Below, in pieces: positions 56,243 to 64,000 of a stretch of 64,000 nucleotides of DNA (positions are counted from its first letter, which is position 1; each line of letters starts with the position of its first letter). The stretch lies in contig NZ_CAJPUX010000001.1 of NCBI RefSeq assembly GCF_905397285.1, forward strand, positions 868,001-932,000, given 5' to 3'. This DNA comes from Cupriavidus plantarum. Lineage in GTDB: Bacteria; Pseudomonadota; Gammaproteobacteria; Burkholderiales; Burkholderiaceae. The translations under genes were made by a program, and so were the position numbers. The notes beneath the pieces were generated by a model. The model was not told the origin of the DNA. It searched no databases and was given only the letters and a program-made list of their open reading frames with translations.

Positions 56243-57957
56243 TGGTAAAGATCTCCAGGCAGGCCTATGCCGAAATGTTCGGCCCGACCACCGGCGACCG
56301 GGTGCGGCTTGCCGACACGGGCCTCGTGATCGAGGTCGAGCGCGACTACACGATCTACGGCGAGGAAGTGAAGTTCGGCGGCGGCAAGGTGATCCGGGAC
56401 GGCATGGGGCAGAGCCAGCGCATGTCGAAGGACTGCGTCGATACGGTCATCACGAATGCCCTCATCGTTGACCACTGGGGCATCGTCAAGGCCGATATCG
56501 GCCTCAAGGGCGGCCGCATCGCCGCCATCGGCAAGGCAGGCAATCCAGATATCCAGCCCGGCGTGACGATCGTCGTCGGTCCGGGCACCGAAGTCATCGC
56601 TGGCGAAGGCATGATCGTCACGGCTGGCGGCATCGACACGCACATCCACTTCATCTGCCCGCAGCAGATCGACGAAGCGCTCATGAGCGGCGTGACCACG
56701 ATGATCGGCGGCGGCACGGGTCCCGCCACGGGCACCTTCGCGACTACGGTCACGCCGGGCCCCTGGTACATGGAGCGCATGCTGCAGGCGGCCGATGCCT
56801 ATCCGATGAACATCGGTTTTCTCGGCAAGGGCAACGCGAGCCAGGCCGCGCCGCTGACCGAGCAGGTGGAGGCCGGGGCGATCGGCCTCAAGCTCCACGA
56901 GGACTGGGGTACCACGCCGCAGGCCATCGATACGTGCCTGAGCGTGGCCGATGCCACCGATACGCAGGTGGCCATCCACACCGACACGCTCAACGAGGGC
57001 GGCTTCGTCGAGGCGACGATCGCCGCGTTCAAGGGCCGCACGATCCATACGTATCACACCGAAGGGGCGGGCGGCGGCCACGCGCCGGACATCATCAAGG
57101 TATGCGGCGAGGCCAACGTGCTACCGTCCTCGACCAACCCGACGCGGCCGTACACGGTCAACACGCTCGACGAGCACCTCGACATGCTGATGGTGTGCCA
57201 TCACCTCGATCCGTCGATCGCCGAGGACATCGCGTTCGCGGAATCGCGCATTCGCCGCGAGACCATCGCCGCCGAAGACATCCTGCACGACCTTGGCGCG
57301 TTCTCGATGATCTCGAGCGACTCGCAGGCAATGGGCCGCGTGGGCGAGGTCATCATCCGCACCTGGCAGACCGCGCACAAGATGGCCGCGCAGCGCGGCA
57401 AGCTGCCGGGCGATCCGCACGATGCCCGCGGGGGCCACGACAACTTCCGCGTGCGGCGTTATATCGCCAAGTACACGATCAATCCGGCGCTCACGCATGG
57501 CATCGCGCACGAGGTCGGTTCGATCGAGGTTGGCAAGTGGGCGGACCTCGTGCTGTGGAAGCCCGCCTTCTTCGGTGTGAAGCCGAGCCTCATCCTCAAG
57601 GGCGGCATGATCGCCGCGGCGGCGATGGGCGATCCCAATGCGTCCATCCCGACGCCGCAGCCCGTGCACTATCGGCCGATGTTCGCCTCGGCAGGCGGCG
57701 CGCTGCCGCGTTCGTCGCTGACGTTCGTGTCGCAGGCCGCGCTTGCCGCCAACGTCGGCGAGCGTTATGGTCTGGCCAAGACGCTCGCGGCGGTGCGCGG
57801 CACGCGGACGGTGTCCAAGCGCGACATGGTGCTGAACGACTGGCAGCCGCACGTGACGGTCGACCCGGAGACCTATCAGGTCGTTGCCGATGGGCAATTG
57901 CTGACCTGCGAGCCGGCGACCGTGCTGCCGATGGCGCAGCGTTACTTCCTGTTTTGA
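56242..57957 (+). CDS. ureC: Urease alpha (catalytic) subunit
   Basis: Catalytic subunit with the di-nickel centre that hydrolyses urea to ammonia and carbamate. The 571-residue product has every active-site residue at the Klebsiella numbering: H134 and H136 (HIHF), carbamylated K217 (GLKLHEDWG), H246, H272, flap C319-H320 (MVCHHLD) and D360. It is therefore expected to be active. It lies in ureDAJBCEFG, overlapping ureB by one base. Confidence 0.99.
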   Translation: MVKISRQAYAEMFGPTTGDRVRLADTGLVIEVERDYTIYGEEVKFGGGKVIRDGMGQSQRMSKDCVDTVITNALIVDHWGIVKADIGLKGGRIAAIGKAGNPDIQPGVTIVVGPGTEVIAGEGMIVTAGGIDTHIHFICPQQIDEALMSGVTTMIGGGTGPATGTFATTVTPGPWYMERMLQAADAYPMNIGFLGKGNASQAAPLTEQVEAGAIGLKLHEDWGTTPQAIDTCLSVADATDTQVAIHTDTLNEGGFVEATIAAFKGRTIHTYHTEGAGGGHAPDIIKVCGEANVLPSSTNPTRPYTVNTLDEHLDMLMVCHHLDPSIAEDIAFAESRIRRETIAAEDILHDLGAFSMISSDSQAMGRVGEVIIRTWQTAHKMAAQRGKLPGDPHDARGGHDNFRVRRYIAKYTINPALTHGIAHEVGSIEVGKWADLVLWKPAFFGVKPSLILKGGMIAAAAMGDPNASIPTPQPVHYRPMFASAGGALPRSSLTFVSQAALAANVGERYGLAKTLAAVRGTRTVSKRDMVLNDWQPHVTVDPETYQVVADGQLLTCEPATVLPMAQRYFLF

Positions 57958-57983
57958 TCGCTTTGAATGGATTGTTTCGAATC

Positions 57984-58658
57984 GTGCTGAAGATCGACAA
58001 ACATCTGCCCGCGCCGCATGGCATCGCGCCTGTGCTGGTCAAACGCGCGGCCAAGCTCGTGCTGCCGTTTGGCGACCGTAGCAAGAGCCGGCTCCGTGCG
58101 GTGCTCGACAATGGCGACGAGGTCGCGCTCTTTCTGCCGCGAGGCACGGTGCTGCGGGGAGGCGATCTGCTGGTGGCCGAGGATGGCGCGTTCGTGGAGG
58201 TACGGGCTGCCGGCGAGTCGGTGCTTCAGGTGACGGCCGGTGGCACGGGTCAGGGCTCGGAGGAGGGCCAGCTGAGCCTGATGCGCGCGGCGTATCACCT
58301 GGGCAATCGGCATACGCCTGTCGAGGTGGGGCGCGACTATCTGCGGCTCGAGTACGACCCCGTGCTCGCGGACATGCTGGTGCGCCTCGGCGTGACGATC
58401 GCGCGTGCCGAGTTGCCGTTCGAGCCCGAGGCGGGCGCGTATGGCGGCGGTCACAAGCATGGGCATGACGCCACGTTCGCCGAGGACTATGCGGCCGCGC
58501 AGGCGGTGTTTCATGAGCACCATGGGCATGACCACGACCATGGGCACCACCACCATGATCACGGCCATGGGCACCACCACCATGACCACGGCCACGCCCA
58601 TGAGCACGAGCACGGCCCGGGCTGCGGCCACGGTCACGACCACTCGCATCGCCGCTGA
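57984..58658 (+). CDS. ureE: Urease accessory protein UreE with His-rich tail
   Basis: Nickel metallochaperone for urease, 224 residues from the GTG at 57984 ([13 protein letters not shown]); in-frame TTG codons at 57963 and 57972 are less likely starts, and no clear ribosome-binding site is present. The N-terminal domain (1-~75) and the C-terminal nickel domain with [10 protein letters not shown] are as in the family. The last 68 residues hold 28 histidines, partly encoded by a 27-bp tandem repeat (58539-58592), making a large nickel-storage tail. The ureF ATG directly follows the stop. Confidence 0.95.
   Translation: MLKIDKHLPAPHGIAPVLVKRAAKLVLPFGDRSKSRLRAVLDNGDEVALFLPRGTVLRGGDLLVAEDGAFVEVRAAGESVLQVTAGGTGQGSEEGQLSLMRAAYHLGNRHTPVEVGRDYLRLEYDPVLADMLVRLGVTIARAELPFEPEAGAYGGGHKHGHDATFAEDYAAAQAVFHEHHGHDHDHGHHHHDHGHGHHHHDHGHAHEHEHGPGCGHGHDHSHRR
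58539..58592 (+). repeat. 27-bp tandem repeat in the ureE His-rich tail
   Basis: Two adjacent 27-bp units (58539-58565 and 58566-58592), starting CATGGGCACCACCACCATGA, differ at one base. Each encodes His-Gly-His-His-His-His-Asp-His-Gly, so copy number changes would alter nickel-binding capacity in frame. Confidence 0.9.
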
Positions 58659-59351
58659 ATGACCGCGCTGCCGCAACTCGTCTCCCTGCTGCATCTGGCA
58701 TCGCCCGCGCTGCCGATCGGGGGCTTCAGCTATTCGCAAGGGCTGGAGGCCGCGATCGACTGCGGCATCGTGCATGACGCCGCAAGCGCGGGGCGGTGGA
58801 TCCAGGACAACCTCACCCACGTGCAGGCCGCCTGCGAGGCCCCGGTCTGGCTGCTGCTGTACCGCGCGTGGCGGGTCGGCGACCTCGCCGCCGTGCGCGA
58901 GTGGAACGACTGGTTCCACGCCACGCGCGAGACCGCGGAGTTGCGGCTGGAGACCGAGCAGATGGGCTGGTCGCTCGCGCGCCTGATCGCCCAGATGTCA
59001 TGGGGCGACGAACCGATGCGCAACGCGCTGACGCAGATGTCGCCGATCTGCCTGCCGACCGCCTTCACCGCCGCCTGCGTGGCGCTGGACATCGATGCGA
59101 GAGACGGCCTCGCCGCCTACGCCTTCAACTGGGCGGAGAATCAGGTGGCCGCGGCGATCAAGGCCGTGCCGCTCGGCCAGGTGGCCGGCCAGCTTATCCT
59201 GCGCGCGTTGCACACACCCGTGCGCGAGATGGTCGAGCAGGCGTGGCAACGCGCTGACGCCGAGCCGCCGCAACTCTCCACGTTTTCTCCGATGCTGGGC
59301 CTGCTGTCCGCGCGACACGAGACGCAGTACTCCCGGCTGTTCCGATCCTGA
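58659..59351 (+). CDS. ureF: Urease accessory protein UreF
   Basis: Helical accessory protein that bridges UreD and UreG in the urease activation complex. The 230-residue product opens with [21 protein letters not shown], the family signature, and keeps the segment [33 protein letters not shown] (cited by ends, near 145-177). It follows ureE without a gap. Confidence 0.96.
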   Translation: MTALPQLVSLLHLASPALPIGGFSYSQGLEAAIDCGIVHDAASAGRWIQDNLTHVQAACEAPVWLLLYRAWRVGDLAAVREWNDWFHATRETAELRLETEQMGWSLARLIAQMSWGDEPMRNALTQMSPICLPTAFTAACVALDIDARDGLAAYAFNWAENQVAAAIKAVPLGQVAGQLILRALHTPVREMVEQAWQRADAEPPQLSTFSPMLGLLSARHETQYSRLFRS

Positions 59352-59377
59352 ACCCGTCCTGAGTCATTCTCGCAATC

Positions 59378-60001
59378 ATGACCCGTACCAAGAAAAATCC
59401 GCCGTTGCGCGTCGGTGTCGGCGGCCCCGTCGGCTCCGGCAAGACCACGCTGCTCGAGATGCTGTGCAAGGCGATGCGCGACCGCTACGACCTCGTCGCG
59501 ATCACGAACGATATTTATACGAAGGAAGACCAGCGCCTGCTGACCATCTCGGGCGCGTTGCCCGCCGAGCGCATCATGGGCGTGGAGACGGGCGGCTGCC
59601 CGCATACCGCGATTCGCGAGGATGCATCGATCAACCTCGAGGCCGTCGATCGCATGCTGGCGAAGTTTCCGGATGCCGACGTGGTGTTCATCGAGTCGGG
59701 CGGCGACAACCTCGCGGCGACATTCAGCCCGGAGCTATCGGATCTTACGATCTATGTGATCGACGTGGCCGGCGGCGAGAAGATTCCGCGCAAGGGCGGG
59801 CCGGGCATCACGAAGTCCGATCTGCTCGTGGTCAACAAGACCGACCTCGCACCGTACGTCGGCGCGAACCTGGAGATCATGGAAAGCGATACGCGCAAGA
59901 TGCGCGGCGAACGGCCGTTCGTGATGGGCAGCGTGAAATCGGGGCAGGGCCTGGATCAGGTCATCGCGTTCATCGAACGCCAGGGCATGCTCGGCGTCTG
60001 A
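59378..60001 (+). CDS. ureG: Urease accessory GTPase UreG
   Basis: SIMIBI-class GTPase that delivers nickel to urease. The 207-residue product has the P-loop [14 protein letters not shown] (near 14-27), the nickel-binding CPH motif in [15 protein letters not shown], switch region [15 protein letters not shown] and the guanine motif [10 protein letters not shown]. It ends the urease cluster, 24 bp from the convergent XRE gene. Confidence 0.98.
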   Translation: MTRTKKNPPLRVGVGGPVGSGKTTLLEMLCKAMRDRYDLVAITNDIYTKEDQRLLTISGALPAERIMGVETGGCPHTAIREDASINLEAVDRMLAKFPDADVVFIESGGDNLAATFSPELSDLTIYVIDVAGGEKIPRKGGPGITKSDLLVVNKTDLAPYVGANLEIMESDTRKMRGERPFVMGSVKSGQGLDQVIAFIERQGMLGV

Positions 60002-60025
60002 CGCGCTCCGCGGGCCCATCCGATC

Positions 60026-60421
60026 TCAGTTGTCTTCCGCGGGACGCCGCGCGTTCTTCTTGGCAAGGGCGCGGGCGACGGCCGCGACGACGTCCTGCTC
60101 GGAATCGTCGAGCGTCGCCATGTAGCGCAGTGTCGCCTGCACGGCCGGCGAAGACTCCGGATCGAACGGCGAGCGCGGTTCGTCAGCGTCCGTTTCGTCG
60201 GCGTGCTTGGAGAAGTCGAGCATCTCCGGTGGCGGCACGCCCAGCGTGTCGGCAAGCGTGCAGATGTTGTAGAGCGCGACATTCCGCGTGCCGCGTTCGA
60301 TGCCGCTGAGATATGATCGCGCCAGTCCGCTTTCCAGCGACAGCGCTTCCTGCGACCAGCCGCGTTGCTTGCGCAACCACGTGAGATGTCGGCCGAATAG
60401 CTTGAGAGGATCGCCAGTCAT
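60026..60421 (-). CDS. XRE-family transcriptional regulator
   Basis: A 131-residue protein with an N-terminal Cro/CI helix-turn-helix at about 8-63 (LRKQRGWSQEALSLESGLARSYLSGIERG, cited by ends) and a Glu/Asp-rich linker before a short helical C-terminus ending KKNARRPAEDN. No ligand or dimerisation domain is recognisable. It is convergent with ureG. A short inverted repeat AGTC-N7-GACT (60440-60454) lies just upstream of its start and could be an autoregulatory operator. Its targets are unknown. Confidence 0.9.
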   Translation of the reverse strand: MTGDPLKLFGRHLTWLRKQRGWSQEALSLESGLARSYLSGIERGTRNVALYNICTLADTLGVPPPEMLDFSKHADETDADEPRSPFDPESSPAVQATLRYMATLDDSEQDVVAAVARALAKKNARRPAEDN

Positions 60422-60439
60422 GAGCCATTGTGGATTTTA

Positions 60440-60454
60440 AGTCGCTCAGAGACT
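60440..60454. promoter_or_regulatory. Possible operator before the XRE gene
   Basis: AGTC-GCTCAGA-GACT is an inverted repeat (extended by further T/A pairs on each side after one mismatch) 18 bp upstream of the minus-strand XRE ATG. The assignment as an operator rests only on symmetry and position. The remaining spacer up to 60625 shows no gene. Confidence 0.3.
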
Positions 60455-60625
60455 AAGGGTTTTGGCCTGACCGTCACGACAACCTATAGGTCCCCGTTCT
60501 ATCGGTGTCAGGCCCACCCGCTGCCGCGATCGTCGCCGATCGTCGGTGATTGTCGCAGACAATCCACCCTCGCTTCCGCTGTCCGGGGCCGTCATCCGCG
60601 CGGCTGTCTGCGGCTGGTTGCGGGC

Positions 60626-61318
60626 TTATCTCCGCTGGTACTGCGTCGCGCCAAACAGCATCTCGCGAGCCTTGTCGTCGTGCTGCGGGCGGCGCTGGGC
60701 GGCGAGCACCTCCACGCCGCGTTGAACGGCGGGCCGCGCGGCGATGGTATCAAACCATCGATGCAGATGGGGATAATCCTCGAGTTCCACGCCCTGATTC
60801 TTCCAGCTGCGCAGCCACGGGAACGTGGCGATATCCGCGATCGAATAACTGTTGCCCGCAAGCCACGGATGCTGCGACAGCTGCTTGTCGATCACGCCAT
60901 AGAGCCGTTTCGCTTCGTTGGTGTAGCGATTGACCGCGTACTCGATTTTCTCGGGCGCGTAGATACGGAAGTGGTGCGCCTGGCCGAGCATGGGGCCCAC
61001 GCCGCCCATCTGGAACATCAGCCATTGCAAGGCGTCGTACTTGCCGCGCACATCCTCGGGCAGGAACTTGCCGGTCTTGCTGGCGAGGTACAGCAGGATG
61101 GCGCCCGATTCGAACAGCGAGATGGGCTTGCCGTCCGGGCCCTCGGGATCGACGATCGCGGGAATCTTGTTGTTGGGGCTGATCTTGAGGAAGTCGTCGC
61201 CGAACTGATCGCCGGCGCCGATGTTGATCGGATGCACCTTGTACTCGAGGCCGCATTCCTCGAGCATGATGTGGATCTTGTGGCCGTTGGGCGTCGCCCA
61301 CGAATAGACATCGATCAT
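60626..61318 (-). CDS. Glutathione S-transferase, Nu class (YfcG-like)
   Basis: A 230-residue GST with a thioredoxin-like N-terminal domain and an all-helical C-terminal domain. The motif SWATPNGHKIHIMLEE (residues 6-21) carries the T-P-N-G-x-K element of YfcG-type Nu-class enzymes, which act as glutathione-dependent disulfide oxidoreductases; FESGAILLYLA (near 70-80) is the glutathione-binding helix. The start at 61318 (MIDVYSWATPNG) matches the family; the same frame is open upstream only as an antisense reading of the neighbouring gene. It lies 92 bp downstream of the acyl-CoA dehydrogenase on the same strand and may be co-transcribed. Confidence 0.92.
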   Translation of the reverse strand: MIDVYSWATPNGHKIHIMLEECGLEYKVHPINIGAGDQFGDDFLKISPNNKIPAIVDPEGPDGKPISLFESGAILLYLASKTGKFLPEDVRGKYDALQWLMFQMGGVGPMLGQAHHFRIYAPEKIEYAVNRYTNEAKRLYGVIDKQLSQHPWLAGNSYSIADIATFPWLRSWKNQGVELEDYPHLHRWFDTIAARPAVQRGVEVLAAQRRPQHDDKAREMLFGATQYQRR

Positions 61319-61410
61319 GCCGTGCTCTCCTCGGTCGGTCGTTGGAAGGGATCGCCGATTAGAGCACGGAAGGAATAAGCCTGTGAGGCACGGGGTCTTG
61401 AGCGGCGTCG

Positions 61411-62673
<1,263 letters not shown>

Positions 62674-62757
62674 GGCGTCTCCTCGTCTGCTTTCAGCGCG
62701 TCTGGTATCAGGGATCGGGCCACTCTACCTGAAGCCTTGTAATAAGAGAAATGAATT

Positions 62758-62774
62758 TACTGGATTTGCCAGTA
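62758..62774. promoter_or_regulatory. Inverted repeat between the divergent ACAD and LysR genes
   Basis: TACTGG-ATTTG-CCAGTA is a perfect 6+6 inverted repeat, 26 bp before the LysR ATG and 84 bp before the acyl-CoA dehydrogenase ATG. LysR proteins commonly bind such sites in a shared divergent promoter region; that this is its site is inference. Confidence 0.55.
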
Positions 62775-62799
62775 TCAATGTCCTGCATTCCGTGACAGA

Positions 62800-63747
62800 A
62801 TGGCCGGCATGCAGCTATCCCGGATCGACCTCAATCTCTTCGTGGTGTTCGACGCCATCTACAGCGAGGGCAGCATCACCGCGGCCGCGCGGCAATTGAA
62901 CCTGACGCAGCCGGCGGTGAGTCATGCGCTGGGGCGCTTGCGGACGCTTTTCGACGATCCGCTGTTCGAGCGTCGGGGGCAGGGGATGGCGCCGACGCCG
63001 TTGGCGCGGTCGCTGGCGGGGGAGGTACGCGGGGCGCTGCAATCCTTCGCGCGGACGCTGCAGGACACGCCGCATTTCGATCCGACGGCGACGGTGCGGC
63101 GGTTTACGATCGGCATGCGCGATGCGCTGGAGTCGACGCTGCTGCCACCGCTGATGGCGCGCGTCACGGCGCTGGCGCCGCACGTCGACATCGCAGTGAT
63201 CCGCTTTGACCGGCGGGAGATGGAGTCGGAACTGTTGGCGGGCACGCTCGACGCGGCGATCGACATCCTGCTGCCGGTGTCGCCGGCGATTCACCATGCG
63301 GCCTACATGTCGGACCCGATGGTGGTCCTTGCGCGACGCGACCATCCGCTGGTGAAGAAGGAACTGACGCTCGAGCGTTATCTGGCGGCGGAGCACCTGC
63401 ATGTATCGTCTCGCCGGCGTGGCGCGGGGCTCGAGGATCAGGCGCTGCACCGCATGGGCCTGACGCGGCGCGTGCGGCTACGGTGCCAGCACTACGCGGG
63501 CGCGTGCCGCGTGGTCAGCTGCACGGACCTGCTGGCGACGCTGCCCCTGCGCTATGCCCGCATCGCCAACGAGCCTTATGCCAACCGCATCCTGTCGCTC
63601 CCCTTCAACGTCCCGGCGCTGGAGCTGCATCTGTACTGGCACGGCGGGGGAGAGAACGATGGCGCCAACCGCTGGCTGCGGGAGCAGTTGCTGGCGGTGA
63701 TGCAGTCGCTGGGCGGCATGCCGTCCGACGACCCTACAGCGTCGTGA
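62800..63747 (+). CDS. LysR-family transcriptional regulator
   Basis: A 315-residue LysR regulator. The winged helix-turn-helix is at about residues 8-67 (DLNLFVVFDAIYSEGSITAAA ... LNLTQPAVSHALGRLR, with the usual Q-P-A-V-S-x-x-L), followed by a periplasmic-binding-like effector domain. Start 62800 is used; ATG 62809 (MQLSRIDLNL) is an equally good alternative and matches many homologues. It is divergent from the acyl-CoA dehydrogenase gene, which it probably controls. Its end overlaps by 14 bp the end of a convergent minus-strand gene. Confidence 0.93.
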   Translation: MAGMQLSRIDLNLFVVFDAIYSEGSITAAARQLNLTQPAVSHALGRLRTLFDDPLFERRGQGMAPTPLARSLAGEVRGALQSFARTLQDTPHFDPTATVRRFTIGMRDALESTLLPPLMARVTALAPHVDIAVIRFDRREMESELLAGTLDAAIDILLPVSPAIHHAAYMSDPMVVLARRDHPLVKKELTLERYLAAEHLHVSSRRRGAGLEDQALHRMGLTRRVRLRCQHYAGACRVVSCTDLLATLPLRYARIANEPYANRILSLPFNVPALELHLYWHGGGENDGANRWLREQLLAVMQSLGGMPSDDPTAS

Positions 63748-64000
63748 ACGACCAGTTCAGGTTGACGCCCTGTCCGCCCAGCGTTCCCGTCACCGTGACG
63801 TTGTAACGCGTCCCGCTGGTCAGCGGCGCGGTCGGCGTGCACATCGCAAGTCCGCGCGCCGCGCTCGACATGCCGGCGGTACGTGCATCGACCTTCTCGC
63901 AAGGCACGTTGCGCCCCTGTGCATCGGTGATGGTGAACGTGTCGGCGTTGAACGTCAGCGACGTGTCGATGGCCTGCAGCGTGACCGGATAGCCGATCGT
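63734..64000 (-). CDS. 3' end of a secreted-type protein, start outside window
   Basis: An open minus-strand frame runs from the right edge to a TAG at 63734-63736 and gives 88 residues. It has no start in the window. The sequence is Thr-rich with alternating hydrophobic residues (SLTFNADTFTITDAQG ... PLTSGTRYNVTVTGTLGG ... WSFTTL), the pattern of a beta-sandwich, Ig-like C-terminal domain of extracellular proteins. Two Cys are present. The function cannot be given. It overlaps the lysR-type gene tail to tail by 14 bp. Confidence 0.6.
   Translation of the reverse strand, partial: TIGYPVTLQAIDTSLTFNADTFTITDAQGRNVPCEKVDARTAGMSSAARGLAMCTPTAPLTSGTRYNVTVTGTLGGQGVNLNWSFTTL

Overview
The window is high-GC chromosomal DNA from a betaproteobacterium of the Burkholderiaceae, most like Cupriavidus (or Ralstonia). 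The evidence is the gene order ilvIHC-psd-pssA...leuA, the run rpsO-pnp-qor-tpiA-secG-tRNA-Leu-nuoA to nuoN-DUF2818-NUDIX-DUF1178, and the combined urtABCDE-ureDAJBCEFG block. Nearly all genes are on the plus strand. The species is inferred from gene order and protein character, not from a search.

Region by region. Bases 1-7.1 kb: branched-chain amino acid synthesis (ilvI, cut by the left edge, ilvH, ilvC, leuA) interleaved with phosphatidylethanolamine synthesis (psd, pssA) and a BON-LysM protein. leuA is preceded by a promoter, a leucine-rich leader peptide and an intrinsic terminator, which look like a leucine attenuator. Bases 7.1-13.3 kb: a minus-strand lipoprotein, rpsO, pnp with a structured 5' leader, a quinone oxidoreductase, tpiA, secG and tRNA-Leu(GAG). 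Bases 13.5-29.5 kb: the full 14-gene complex I operon, with several stem-loops in its spacers, followed by DUF2818 and an ADP-ribose pyrophosphatase. Bases 29.6-33.5 kb: DUF1178, two acyl-CoA dehydrogenase subunits and two MaoC hydratases. Bases 34.0-38.0 kb: a bo3-type quinol oxidase, cyoABCD, without cyoE.

Bases 38.2-47.8 kb hold one giant gene for a two-partner-secretion (filamentous haemagglutinin-like) exoprotein of about 3213 residues. It sits alone between two metabolic operons. Its last ~1150 residues are a repeated arrangement that I read as four degenerate ADP-ribosyltransferase-like modules. The first two are each followed by a module resembling the MARTX/clostridial C80 cysteine protease, with the catalytic His position changed. 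No transporter partner and no immunity gene are next to it. This is the most unusual item in the window.

Bases 47.9-60.0 kb: urea uptake (urtABCDE) and urease (ureDAJBCEFG). They follow a near-consensus sigma-54 promoter with two NtrC-like sites about 108 and 139 bp upstream of the predicted start, so urea import and hydrolysis are probably a nitrogen-limitation regulon. Bases 60.0-64.0 kb: a small XRE regulator, a Nu-class glutathione transferase and an acyl-CoA dehydrogenase on the minus strand, a divergent LysR regulator, and the 3' end of a minus-strand gene cut by the right edge. I saw no insertion sequences, CRISPR arrays or rRNA genes.
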